64,000 nucleotides of DNA. It comes from SIG459 sp045631645. Its GTDB lineage: Bacteria; Bacillota; Clostridia; Oscillospirales; Oscillospiraceae. The notes beneath the pieces are model-generated. The model saw only the letters and a list, made by a program, of their open reading frames with translations, was not told the origin of the DNA and searched no databases. Below, one piece after another: positions 33,813-42,289 of the stretch (position 1 is the first letter of the stretch; each line of letters begins with the position of its first letter). The position numbers and the translations under genes were made by a program. The stretch covers positions 1-64,000 of the forward strand of contig JAZQVC010000020.1 of assembly GCA_045631645.1 (NCBI GenBank). The letters are read 5' to 3'.

Positions 33813-35576
33813 GTGAAAAGAATTATATGCATGATACTTATGTTTGTGGTAATGCTGGGCTGCATTCCCGTTTTTGCTTCCCCTACCAGCAGCACAGACC
33901 TTGTGGGCTCACTCATCTCTAATGACGACGGCATTCCCAAGTCCGAGCTGGATTGGGATTCTCTTGTTGAAGAGTTTTTGGCTGCAGCGCAGCTTGAGTC
34001 CGAGTCGGTCGCTGTTGGATATTATAATACCGTTACAGGCGAGGAGCACTATTTCCGCGGAGATGAGCTTGTCGCCGGCGGCAGCATCCGCGCTCTGCCC
34101 CTGACTATGTATTTCTCCGAAATGCTTTATAACGAGAAAATCAGCTGGGATACCACCTTCAGCGGACATGATTACAGAACTCTTCTCCATTCTGTGCTTT
34201 GCGAGGGCAATAGCGGCAAGGCCGATATTCTCATCGCTGCCATTGGTACAAAGGCCGATTATCGCCGCGCCATAAGCCCCTATCTGGGTCTCGACCCCGA
34301 GAAGCTTGGCGATGACTTCCTCGCATCTGATGCCTTCACCGCAGAGCAACTTCTTAGCTGCATCAAAACTCTTTATTCCGACCCCGAGCGCTATCCCGGC
34401 GTTATTGACCACATGCTTCACACAAATCCCGATGAATACTTCGAGCAGCTTGTGGGCGATTATGACATTGGTCAGAAGCCCAGTCTTCACACCGAAGGCG
34501 GCGACAACTTTATAAGCTGCGTCGGCTTTGTGGACATGGAAGACCCCATCCTTATCACTATTCTTACTGAAAACTGCCGCCTCGGCAAAAAGATACTCGG
34601 CGATTTCTGCGCCCTCATGTGCGAATACACAGAGAACAACACCGCAGTTAGAATTGCGGCGGAGGAAGAGGCCGCCCGTAAGGAAGAGGCCGAACAGGCC
34701 GCCCATCAGGCCGCTTTGGATAAGCTTGCTCAGCAGGAAGCCGAAGCAGAGGCCGCAAAGAAGGCCGAAGAGGAAAAAGCCGCACAGGAAGCCGCCTTCC
34801 TCAAGGAGACCCAGGCAAACGCAACCAGCGCTCTGCGTTTTCTCGCCTGCCTTCTCGGCTGCGCGTTGCTGGCCGTTGCACTTGGTCTCGTTGCAAGACT
34901 GAAGAAAAAGCCCACCAATGTTGAAGCCGCTCCCAACAAAGCAAGAGTTGTGGCCTCCGTTATTCTCGGTCTTGTTGCAGTCTTCGCAACCGTCGCCACC
35001 ATTCTTATAAGCATTTTCGCAGTCTCATCCAAGCCTGTTATTTTGTCCGAGAGCGCAGATCCTTCCGGCACTGCTGAAGAATTCCTCTCTCTGGTGCTTT
35101 CCGGAGAGCATGAAAAGGCCGAAAATCTCCTTGTTGGCGACAGCAATCTGGGACTTGACACAAAGCCTCAGGATAATCTCGGTGCAATGCTCTATGAAGC
35201 TCTGCAGAACAGTTTCTCCTACGAGGTTAGTGGCGAATGTGTAACCGACAGTATTGACGCAAGCCAAAGCTTTACAGTAACCTATCTTGACATTCCTTCC
35301 CTGACCGCACTTCAGCAGGAAGCAACCAATGACCGCCTTGCACAATATGTTGAAGCGGCCGTCCGCGCAGAAGAGGTTTTGGGCGATGACGGAAACTATC
35401 TCCCCGAAGTGGCCATGCGCGCTCTTGAAGAGGTTACCGCCGAGTTGATTGAGAATGCGCACGAGCATTATGTTGAAAAAGAAATAACCATTAACATGCA
35501 GTATGTTTCCGGTGAATGGAAAGTTATTGCCGATGCTTCCCTGTTTGCCGTACTCTCGGGCAACACCGCATACTGA
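33813..35576 (+). CDS. Cell-surface serine-hydrolase-fold pseudoenzyme (beta-lactamase/PBP-like)
   Basis: The 587 residues have a signal peptide (1-23), a beta-lactamase-like domain (about 48-270), an Ala/Glu/Lys-rich coiled coil (about 275-330), two membrane segments (about 337-357 and 378-400) and a C-terminal extracellular-type domain. The first domain aligns with the paralogue at 47913-50207. There the catalytic S-V-Y-K is intact; here it reads S91-I-R-A94, so the general-base lysine is lost, and the S-x-N and K-x-G counterparts are also not conserved. It is therefore probably a binding or regulatory protein rather than an enzyme. The GTG at 33813 has a GGAGG site six bases upstream, better than the ATG at 33783. 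It is the first gene of a three-gene operon with a phosphodiester glycosidase and an Lgt-like protein. Confidence 0.85.
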   Translation: MKRIICMILMFVVMLGCIPVFASPTSSTDLVGSLISNDDGIPKSELDWDSLVEEFLAAAQLESESVAVGYYNTVTGEEHYFRGDELVAGGSIRALPLTMYFSEMLYNEKISWDTTFSGHDYRTLLHSVLCEGNSGKADILIAAIGTKADYRRAISPYLGLDPEKLGDDFLASDAFTAEQLLSCIKTLYSDPERYPGVIDHMLHTNPDEYFEQLVGDYDIGQKPSLHTEGGDNFISCVGFVDMEDPILITILTENCRLGKKILGDFCALMCEYTENNTAVRIAAEEEAARKEEAEQAAHQAALDKLAQQEAEAEAAKKAEEEKAAQEAAFLKETQANATSALRFLACLLGCALLAVALGLVARLKKKPTNVEAAPNKARVVASVILGLVAVFATVATILISIFAVSSKPVILSESADPSGTAEEFLSLVLSGEHEKAENLLVGDSNLGLDTKPQDNLGAMLYEALQNSFSYEVSGECVTDSIDASQSFTVTYLDIPSLTALQQEATNDRLAQYVEAAVRAEEVLGDDGNYLPEVAMRALEEVTAELIENAHEHYVEKEITINMQYVSGEWKVIADASLFAVLSGNTAY

Positions 35577-35596
35577 GAAAGGCAGCGTCAAAAGTT

Positions 35597-36712
35597 ATGA
35601 CAAAACTTTCCAAGTGGATTTCTGCCATCTGCATCGTTATTTCCGCCGTTTTGATCATTCTGCTCCTTACGGTTTTTCTTGTTGCAAGCGGTGATGATAA
35701 CAGCCAATACATCGCCAGCAACAAACCCTCTATAGTGAGCAAGTTTGAAATGTATGTGAACAACGCTTCCGCAGAGGCTCTCGACGGAATTGTGCCCATA
35801 AAAAAGAGATACCAGCTCTCTGAAGATTTGGTTGTTGCTCCCGAACCCGACCAGACTCTTTTCGGAACCGCCACATCCCCCGACGAACTCGAAGCCGTTT
35901 TCGCAGAGGCCGCTGAGCTTTTGGAAGGGCAAAGCACGATCTTCGCCCCTGATACAGATATTCTTGAGGGCAGCGAGATAAATTACTATCTTGACGATAC
36001 TATTCTTGCCGTTACATGGAAGCAGGTTATCAACGGCTGCTGCTACACTTTTTCTGAGATAAAAATTGCAGATGCCAGCCAGTTCCGCCGCTATTTTACC
36101 GAAAACAGCTTCAGTTCAGGCATAAGAAGCCAGCCTTCCGATATGGCAGTCACTGTAAACGCAGTTGTTGCAATGAGCGGCGATTTCTGCACCACCCGCG
36201 ATTTGGGCATTGTTGTGTATCAGCGCGAGCTTTACCGCTCCCGCGGAAGATATATGGATAACCTTTTTATTGATTCCAAAGGTGATTTCCATTTCAGCCC
36301 CAAAGACACAATTTTTGACGAGGACACCGCCAGAGCTTATATCAAGGAAAATGACATCGTTTTCTCCCTCGCCTTTGGCCCAATTCTTGTTGATAACGGC
36401 GTTAATGTAGCTCCCGCATCCTATGTGGTGGGTGAAATAGATGATTATTATTCCCGCGGCGCAATAGCTCAGCTGGGTGACAAGCATTACCTTCTTGTTT
36501 CCGTCAACCGCGAGCGCCCCCATTATCCCGGAATTACCACAAGAGGACTTGCCGCCACATTGACTGAAATGGGTTGCCCGAAAGCTTACGCCCTTGACGG
36601 TGGCCAGACCGTAACAATAATTATGAACGACCGGGTAATAAACAACACTGACTACGGCAGTCAGCGCCAGATAAGCGACATTATATATTTTGCCACTGCC
36701 ATTCCCGATTGA
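35597..36712 (+). CDS. Membrane-anchored phosphodiester glycosidase (NAGPA-like)
   Basis: The 371 residues have one N-terminal membrane segment (about 8-30). The outer domain belongs to the NAGPA/DUF2233 family, whose members cleave sugar phosphodiesters; the human enzyme uncovers mannose-6-phosphate. Family marks are F-S-L-A-F-G-P-I-L-V-D-N-G and A-L-D-G-G-Q-T near the C-terminus. An extra N-terminal module begins A-L-D-G-I-V-P-I-K-K. It closely resembles the C-terminal half of the fused protein at 47913-50207. The ATG at 35597 lies 20 bases after the previous gene, with only a weak ribosome site. Wall teichoic acid or a phosphodiester-linked polysaccharide is a likely substrate, by inference. 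Confidence 0.85.
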   Translation: MTKLSKWISAICIVISAVLIILLLTVFLVASGDDNSQYIASNKPSIVSKFEMYVNNASAEALDGIVPIKKRYQLSEDLVVAPEPDQTLFGTATSPDELEAVFAEAAELLEGQSTIFAPDTDILEGSEINYYLDDTILAVTWKQVINGCCYTFSEIKIADASQFRRYFTENSFSSGIRSQPSDMAVTVNAVVAMSGDFCTTRDLGIVVYQRELYRSRGRYMDNLFIDSKGDFHFSPKDTIFDEDTARAYIKENDIVFSLAFGPILVDNGVNVAPASYVVGEIDDYYSRGAIAQLGDKHYLLVSVNRERPHYPGITTRGLAATLTEMGCPKAYALDGGQTVTIIMNDRVINNTDYGSQRQISDIIYFATAIPD

Positions 36713-36723
36713 GAGGTTATAAC

Positions 36724-37785
36724 ATGAATAAAATTGCTTTTATAATGGGCGACTCTGTAATAAACTGGTCCTCCATCATACTGGTGCTGGCCGTTGTCGC
36801 CGCAATTGCCGTGTGCTTCGCTTTGGCGACCACCAAGCCCGGTTATTCCACTCCTCTGGCAATAATGCTCCCCATCGCAATGATTTTCGGTCTTGTTGTC
36901 GGACGCATTATCCACTGGTACTGCCGCACCGATCAGTACAAAAGCTTCGCCCATGCCTTTGCAGATTTTTCTGTGGGCGGCTTTTCCCTCATTGGAATCG
37001 TTATCGGCTGTCTTCTCGCCGCACTTATAATTTGGCTTCTGGGACTTGCTCCCTCCATTGGCAAGCTGCTTGATATTTTCGCCCCCGGCGCAGCACTTGC
37101 CATTGCCCTTGGCAGACTCAGCTTCCTTTTCAACTATGCCGACAGAGGAAAGGTCTTCATCGAAAACGAGGCCAACCGTCATCTGCCTATAGGCTCTGCC
37201 ATTATCAATGTCAGCTCAGGCGCCACGGAATGGCGCTTCGCCACTTTCTTTATTCAGGCATTGATTGCAGCCGCCATATTCGTTTTGCTTCTTATTGTGT
37301 TCTTCTACCTGCCCGGTCTGCTTCTCAAAAACGGCAAAGCCAGCAACGGCATGACCTTCCTTGTTTTCACCATAGTTTTCTTCGCCACCGAAATACTTAT
37401 GGACTCCACCCGCTATGACGCTCTTTTCCTCCGCTCCAACGGCTTTGTCAGCCTTATGCAGATATTTGCAGCCGTCATGATTGTATTCGCTTTTGTTTAT
37501 CTCAGCGTTCGCTCCGTACAGTTTAACCGGCTCAAGGCCTACCACATCGTAATCTGGGTAGTATACCTTGCCTCCCTCGGTGTTGCAGGATATATGGAAT
37601 ACTATGTCCAGCGCCACGGCAACCTCTACATGTTCAGCTACACCCTTATGGGTGCAGGGCTTGTTCTCTCCATTATCTGCGCTATGATAATGATGGCAAC
37701 TATACTTCGCAGACCTGAAAAAATTAAAGCCTCCGAAGACGCTCCCGAAGTCGTTTCCGAGGAAATTAAAGAAATCGAAGAATAA
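36724..37785 (+). CDS. Lgt-like polytopic membrane protein
   Basis: A 353-residue protein with about ten hydrophobic segments and a charged C-terminal tail. The middle, A-L-G-R-L-S-F-L-F-N-Y-A-D-R-G, resembles the R-x-G-N-F-x-N-x-E-x-x-G signature of prolipoprotein diacylglyceryl transferase. The arginine and second asparagine are kept, but the N-F asparagine and the glutamate are replaced. It is thus probably a divergent or repurposed relative rather than the housekeeping Lgt. The start at 36724 has a GAGAGG site. It is the third gene after the pseudoenzyme and NAGPA-like genes, with gaps of 11-20 bases, and the operon ends in a long terminator. Confidence 0.65.
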   Translation: MNKIAFIMGDSVINWSSIILVLAVVAAIAVCFALATTKPGYSTPLAIMLPIAMIFGLVVGRIIHWYCRTDQYKSFAHAFADFSVGGFSLIGIVIGCLLAALIIWLLGLAPSIGKLLDIFAPGAALAIALGRLSFLFNYADRGKVFIENEANRHLPIGSAIINVSSGATEWRFATFFIQALIAAAIFVLLLIVFFYLPGLLLKNGKASNGMTFLVFTIVFFATEILMDSTRYDALFLRSNGFVSLMQIFAAVMIVFAFVYLSVRSVQFNRLKAYHIVIWVVYLASLGVAGYMEYYVQRHGNLYMFSYTLMGAGLVLSIICAMIMMATILRRPEKIKASEDAPEVVSEEIKEIEE

Positions 37786-37790
37786 AAAGC

Positions 37791-37825
37791 AAAAATCCCG
37801 TGTGTTTTTAACACACGGGATTTTT
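37791..37825. terminator. Strong bidirectional terminator
   Basis: A perfect 16-base-pair stem (37791-37806 with 37810-37825) with a three-base loop between convergent operons. Confidence 0.9.
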
Positions 37826-37841
37826 TATATCAGAACACTAT

Positions 37842-39035
37842 TTACTTGCTTGCAAGAGCGTCTGCATAGAAAGCATCCATCTCTTCCTTGGTGGGGAAGT
37901 TGGCAACGAACATACGGTTGCCCATTGCACCGGAGAGAGCATCGGGGATGCGGTCAATCATCTTCATGTTGGAGGCATACTTCTCCTTGAGGGCTTCATC
38001 ATCCAGAATGAAGTCCTTGCCGTCACGACGTCCTGCAAAGGCGCAGAAGTTATGCTCGCCCTGGGGCATCAGAGTGGAGTCATAAGCAATCATATCTGCC
38101 CAAATCTTGTAAACATTGGTGGAGTGGGCAAAGTTTATCATATCGGGGGTAAAGCCGCCGCAGGGACGCATATTTACCTCCAGAGCGATAACCTGACCTG
38201 CCTTGCCAAGACCTTCCATATCCTGAGTGAGGCGGAAGAATTCAAAATGGACAAAGCGGCTCTTTACGCCGAAAGCCTTGACGGTGTCGCGGCCGGCCTT
38301 GCGAGTATCCTCGGGCAGGTCACGGACTATGTAGTAAATGGAGTTATCGTTGTTGTTTACGATATCCATAACGGAGTTGGGAGTAACGTTGCCGGTTTCG
38401 AAAATGGGCTCGCCGTTGGAATCGATGATTGCATCATAGGAGTTAACCTCGGCATAGACGAACTCTTCCATGATGTAAGGAACGCCTTCGGGCTTATCCT
38501 CCATGAAGCGCACCAGATCTTCTGCGCACTTTATCTTATAAGTGTTGGCTGCGCCTACGCCGTTATCAGGCTTGGCACATACAGGATAACCTACCTTCTT
38601 GATAAAACGCTGGCAGCCTGCAAGATCGTTCACCAGATGATAGCGTGCAACGGGTATACCGGCTTTGGTATAATAACGCTTCATCTTGCTCTTATACTTG
38701 ATGCGGGGCATATCCTCGCTCTTGAAACCGGAGCAGATATTGAAGTCGCTGCGGAGCATTGCATCGCGCTCAAGCCAATATTCGTTGTTGCTCTCGAGCC
38801 AATCGATGCGGCCATGCTTGAATGCAAAGAAAGCAACCGCACGGTAAACTTCGTCATAATTTTCAAGGCTGGACACCTTGTAGTATTCGTTCAGGCTGTC
38901 GCGCAGTTCCTGAGTGAGTTCATCATAGGGAGCTTCGCCGATACCAAGGACATTGAGACCGTTATTTTTCAGTTCGCGGCAAAACTGCCAGTAGTTTGTG
39001 GGAAAATTGGGACTGATAAAGATAAAGTTTTTCAT
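37842..39035 (-). CDS. ATP-grasp ligase of esterase operon
   Basis: The 397 residues form an ATP-grasp enzyme, a fold that joins a carboxylate to an amine, thiol or similar group through an acyl phosphate. Recognisable parts are the N-terminal nucleotide-like domain (F-I-S-P-N-F-P-T-N-Y-W) and the ATP-binding loop near 150-165 (K-P-D-N-G-V-G-A-A-N-T). E-E-F-V-Y-A-E-V-N-S-Y-D and the Mg-binding E-V-N-M-R-P-C-G-G segment follow. It is the last gene of an operon with two different serine esterases. That combination suggests that a small acyl or peptide product is made and trimmed. I do not know the substrate. No peptide synthetase or exporter is next to it. Confidence 0.88.
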   Translation of the reverse strand: MKNFIFISPNFPTNYWQFCRELKNNGLNVLGIGEAPYDELTQELRDSLNEYYKVSSLENYDEVYRAVAFFAFKHGRIDWLESNNEYWLERDAMLRSDFNICSGFKSEDMPRIKYKSKMKRYYTKAGIPVARYHLVNDLAGCQRFIKKVGYPVCAKPDNGVGAANTYKIKCAEDLVRFMEDKPEGVPYIMEEFVYAEVNSYDAIIDSNGEPIFETGNVTPNSVMDIVNNNDNSIYYIVRDLPEDTRKAGRDTVKAFGVKSRFVHFEFFRLTQDMEGLGKAGQVIALEVNMRPCGGFTPDMINFAHSTNVYKIWADMIAYDSTLMPQGEHNFCAFAGRRDGKDFILDDEALKEKYASNMKMIDRIPDALSGAMGNRMFVANFPTKEEMDAFYADALASK

Positions 39036-39102
39036 TTTGGTTTTTCAGCTCTTTCGTATTGTTTTATTGTTTTTGTTGTCTTTTATATTTGTTTTAATAT
39101 TT

Positions 39103-39858
39103 TTATGCTTCAAGAAGTTTGGGAAGGAAATATTCAACCTGCTTATACCACCAGGGCCAATCATGCTCAACATCATAACCCCATATATCAACCCATACAT
39201 TTATACCCTTACGGTAGAAGATGTCCCGAAGCATAATGCTGGTTTCGGGAACTTCCCAAGGTCCCTGACCTGCGCAGATAATGCCATAGTTGCGGTTTAT
39301 CTTCTCTATGTAGGGATGGTCTGCAGGCATATTTTCAAGGTAGTGGATGGGGGAGTTTGCATATACGAGTTCATCCATATAGCTTCCAAAGCCATATTCG
39401 CCCGTATAAATGCCGCTGAGAGCCAGCATTCCTGTGAATGTTTCAGGGAAGCGGAAATAGAGGTTAGCCGCATGGGTGGCGCCCAAAGAGCAACCGAACA
39501 CGGTGATTCCGGGATACTCATCCCAGCCGTTGCGTTCCATGGAATACTCGCGGATAAAAGGAGCAACTTCGTTGACAATATAGCTTATCCATTCCTCGTG
39601 GCGGCGGATACGCCAGTAGCTATCTCCGAACTTATCGCTCCAGGTTTCTTTATCTATGGTGTCAATTGCAATCACCATAACCTGTCCGCTCTCAATCCAG
39701 GGAGCCCATACATCGCTCATTTTATAATTTTCAAAGTCGAAAAATCTGCCATCTTGGCAGGGAATGAAAAGAACAGGAAGGCCGGCGTGACCGTAGACCT
39801 TGCATTCCATATCGCATCCGAGGTTTTCACTATAGCTCTTGAAATACTGCATTTCCAT
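39103..39858 (-). CDS. Alpha/beta-hydrolase esterase (COG4947-like)
   Basis: The 251 residues form an alpha/beta hydrolase of the esterase-D type. The nucleophile is S124 in F-G-C-S-L-G, and the histidine is probably in Y-D-V-E-H-D-W-P-W-W near the C-terminus. There is no signal peptide. Typical family stretches are L-P-V-L-F-I-P-C-Q-D-G-R and G-I-T-V-F-G-C-S-L-G-A-T-H-A-A. It lies between a second esterase gene and the ATP-grasp gene, with gaps of about 65 bases, so all three probably share a promoter upstream of 40686. Confidence 0.85.
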   Translation of the reverse strand: MEMQYFKSYSENLGCDMECKVYGHAGLPVLFIPCQDGRFFDFENYKMSDVWAPWIESGQVMVIAIDTIDKETWSDKFGDSYWRIRRHEEWISYIVNEVAPFIREYSMERNGWDEYPGITVFGCSLGATHAANLYFRFPETFTGMLALSGIYTGEYGFGSYMDELVYANSPIHYLENMPADHPYIEKINRNYGIICAGQGPWEVPETSIMLRDIFYRKGINVWVDIWGYDVEHDWPWWYKQVEYFLPKLLEA

Positions 39859-39921
39859 TATAGCTTTCTGCTCGCTTTCTATTTTGTCTTTTTCTGTATT
39901 ATAAATTTATATTTTTCTTTT

Positions 39922-40686
39922 TTACAATTCGTAGAAAAGTGTATCCATAAAGAAGGGTATCTGTTTTTCCCAGCTTGCTTCGCAGTGGTCGCCATTGGGC
40001 ACTATGCGGCAATTGAGATTTACTCCCTTTTCCATAAGTATTCCTGCAACCGTTGAAAAGCGGCGGCGCATATTGGAATGGTTACCAAATTCGTTGGCGC
40101 CGTAGTCCATATACACAACAGTATCGGGAGCTATATCTGCGCTTCGGAGCATTTCGTCCAGTCTGCCTGTGGCAAACCACACGGAAGGGGAAAGGCAAGC
40201 CGCGCGGGAAAAAACATTGTTATATGCGGTGACGCCGAAAAGGCTCATAAGACCGCCCATGCTGCTACCTGCAATGAATGTATGCTCTCTATCGGGAATT
40301 GTGGGGTATTTTCTGTCAATAAGGGGCTTGAAGCGCTTGGTGAGCCACTCCATATAGGTGAAGCCTCTGCCGTGGACATGACCAACCTCATCGTTTTTGA
40401 AGGTGAAGGGAGAGTATTCGGAAAGTCTTCCGTGATCGGGAGAATGGTTGCATTCAACCGCCACGATTATCATAGGAAGACGGGTCTGCTCAACATACTC
40501 GGCCATGCCCCAGCTTTTGCCGTAGGTAGCGTCGGAATCGAAAAACACATTGTGCCCGTCAAACATATAAAGCACAGGATAACGCGCTTCGGCATTTTCA
40601 AAGGCTTCATCGGGTATGTATATATAGGCTCTGCGGGTTTTGTTTCCCGTGAGAGAAGGTATTCTGATGCGCCATTTTTTTATCAT
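39922..40686 (-). CDS. Enterochelin-esterase-like hydrolase
   Basis: The 254 residues belong to the putative esterase family related to Fes and esterase D. The nucleophile is S142 in A-G-S-S-M-G-G, and the histidine lies in G-D-H-C-E-A-S-W-E. The Y-P-V-L-Y-M-F-D-G-H-N stretch near the N-terminus is typical. No signal peptide is present. It is the first gene of an operon with a second esterase and an ATP-grasp ligase. Fes-type enzymes open ester bonds of iron-loaded siderophores, but no iron transport gene is here, so another ester is at least as likely. Confidence 0.88.
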   Translation of the reverse strand: MIKKWRIRIPSLTGNKTRRAYIYIPDEAFENAEARYPVLYMFDGHNVFFDSDATYGKSWGMAEYVEQTRLPMIIVAVECNHSPDHGRLSEYSPFTFKNDEVGHVHGRGFTYMEWLTKRFKPLIDRKYPTIPDREHTFIAGSSMGGLMSLFGVTAYNNVFSRAACLSPSVWFATGRLDEMLRSADIAPDTVVYMDYGANEFGNHSNMRRRFSTVAGILMEKGVNLNCRIVPNGDHCEASWEKQIPFFMDTLFYEL

Positions 40687-40785
40687 AAAAAATACTTCCT
40701 TCTATGACACTTGAGCAAAAATGATAACATAATACGCAGTAAAAGGCAAGTGATATCTTGGTTTTATAAAACCGATTATACAAAA

Positions 40786-40815
40786 AAGACGGCAGGGCGT
40801 TCACCCTGCCGTCTT
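40786..40815 (-). terminator. Intrinsic terminator after the OhrR-like gene
   Basis: A 12-base-pair stem (40786-40797 with 40804-40815) followed on the minus strand by a T run. Confidence 0.85.
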
Positions 40816-40824
40816 ATCTTATTT

Positions 40825-41256
40825 TCATTCATTATCATCCAGAAGCTTATAGAGAAGATTATAAAGCTGCAATGTCTCTTCCTCATTCAGTTTAAGCTGA
40901 CTCTCCATCTGCTCAGGTATTTCAAGAGCCTTTTCCCGAAGCTTAAGACCCTTTTGTGTAGGCTCAACTATGAGCACTCGCTCATCGCTGCTGCTGCGAT
41001 AGCGCTTGACAAGTCCCTTGGCGTCAAGGCTTTTAAGCACCGGAGTAAGAGTTCCGGAATCCAGATGGAGTTTGCGACCCAAATCGCGCACAGATACGCT
41101 TTCTTTTTCCCACAAAACCAGCATGGCAATATACTGGGTATAGGTCAAATCAATATCGTCAAGGCAGGGTCTATAAGCCTTCATAAGCTCGCGGGCCGCT
41201 GCATAGAGCGGGAAGCAAAGCTGCTTATCTATCTTCAGTGCATCATATTTTCCCAC
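40825..41256 (-). CDS. OhrR-like MarR regulator
   Basis: The 143 residues form a MarR winged-helix repressor. The N-terminal Q-L-C14-F-P-L-Y-A-A-A-R-E-L matches the OhrR subgroup, in which this cysteine senses organic peroxides and lets go of DNA when oxidised. The recognition region L-D-S-G-T-L-T-P-V-L-K-S-L and the wing D-E-R are in place. Its usual target, ohr, is not next to it, and the downstream esterase operon or a distant gene could be the target. A terminator separates it from the esterase operon. Confidence 0.88.
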   Translation of the reverse strand: MGKYDALKIDKQLCFPLYAAARELMKAYRPCLDDIDLTYTQYIAMLVLWEKESVSVRDLGRKLHLDSGTLTPVLKSLDAKGLVKRYRSSSDERVLIVEPTQKGLKLREKALEIPEQMESQLKLNEEETLQLYNLLYKLLDDNE

Positions 41257-41377
41257 GGCTTTTCCTCCATCCGCTTTTTACTTTGCAAGCGCTATTATAT
41301 ACCAGCAAAATGGATTGTTCAAGGGAATATGATAATTTTATTACATAATTTCGGCAAGGCTTGGTTTTTTTATCCTA

Positions 41378-42289
41378 TCATTTTAATTGGAGGCCCAAAA
41401 GGATGGGACAATGATCGCTTGCATACACACCGTCATGTTCAACGGAAAGAACATCATAAAATGTGATGGAAAAGCCTTCTTTGGAAATCATGAAATAGTC
41501 AATTCTGTTTCCGCCTTCTATCTCTCCCCAGCGCTGGAAGGTTCCTCTTCTATCTGCTTCAGGCAGCTTGCAGGCAGCATCGAGAAAGTTTTCCGTAACC
41601 GCATTATAGGTTTCGCTGCCCTCTTCCGCATTGAAATCTCCCATAATTACAGCAGGAAGACCGCCAAACTCGGCAATTTTATCCAGCACAACATTTATGC
41701 CTTTTATTCTTGCCTCATCGCTGACATGGTCAAGATGAGTGTTGAAAACCACGAAATTCTCCCCACTGAGTTTTTCGGTGAGAATAACATAGCTGCAAAT
41801 ACGGTAGCAAGCGGAGCCCCAATCCTTGCTCATCTCTTCGGGAGTTTCGGAAAGCCAGAAAGAACCCTTATCTACAAGCTCGTAAAGCTCGCTTTTATAG
41901 AAAATCGGGCAGCCTTCGGAAACAGGGCTTTTATCTCTATAAGTAATAACCGAATCATAGCCCACAAGGCAATCGGTCATATACCCATATTGCCATCTTG
42001 TTGCCTCCTGAAAGCCTATTATATCGGGAGCGGCATCCGCGATATCCTCAAGAATCATAGAAGAGCGATTGAACCAGCTTCTTTCGCCGATATCCAGAGG
42101 TGTGAGGCAGCGGAGATTGCAGCTCATAAGTCTGATTTCGCTGCCCGAATCGGCAATTTCAACGCTGTGCTTACGGGAAATGTGTCCCGGAAGATGCCAG
42201 AAGAAAACGGCGGCAAAAATCAACACCGCAAGCAATATCGCAGCTAATACAATGCAAACAATTTTCTTTGCTACAGAAAATTTCTTCAT
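41378..42289 (-). CDS. Membrane-anchored endonuclease/exonuclease/phosphatase-fold protein
   Basis: The 303 residues have one N-terminal membrane segment (about 8-32) and an EEP catalytic domain outside. Active-site motifs are visible in order: M-S-C-N-L-R, G-F-Q-E, N-T-H-L-D-H, M-G-D-F-N-A-E, R-I-D-Y-F-M-I-S and S-D-H-C-P-I. This family includes nucleases, sphingomyelinases and inositol phosphatases. Surface location and the short form suggest a phosphodiesterase acting on lipid or nucleotide phosphate. The start overlaps the stop of the NAT gene (ATGA). Confidence 0.9.
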   Translation of the reverse strand: MKKFSVAKKIVCIVLAAILLAVLIFAAVFFWHLPGHISRKHSVEIADSGSEIRLMSCNLRCLTPLDIGERSWFNRSSMILEDIADAAPDIIGFQEATRWQYGYMTDCLVGYDSVITYRDKSPVSEGCPIFYKSELYELVDKGSFWLSETPEEMSKDWGSACYRICSYVILTEKLSGENFVVFNTHLDHVSDEARIKGINVVLDKIAEFGGLPAVIMGDFNAEEGSETYNAVTENFLDAACKLPEADRRGTFQRWGEIEGGNRIDYFMISKEGFSITFYDVLSVEHDGVYASDHCPILLGLQLK

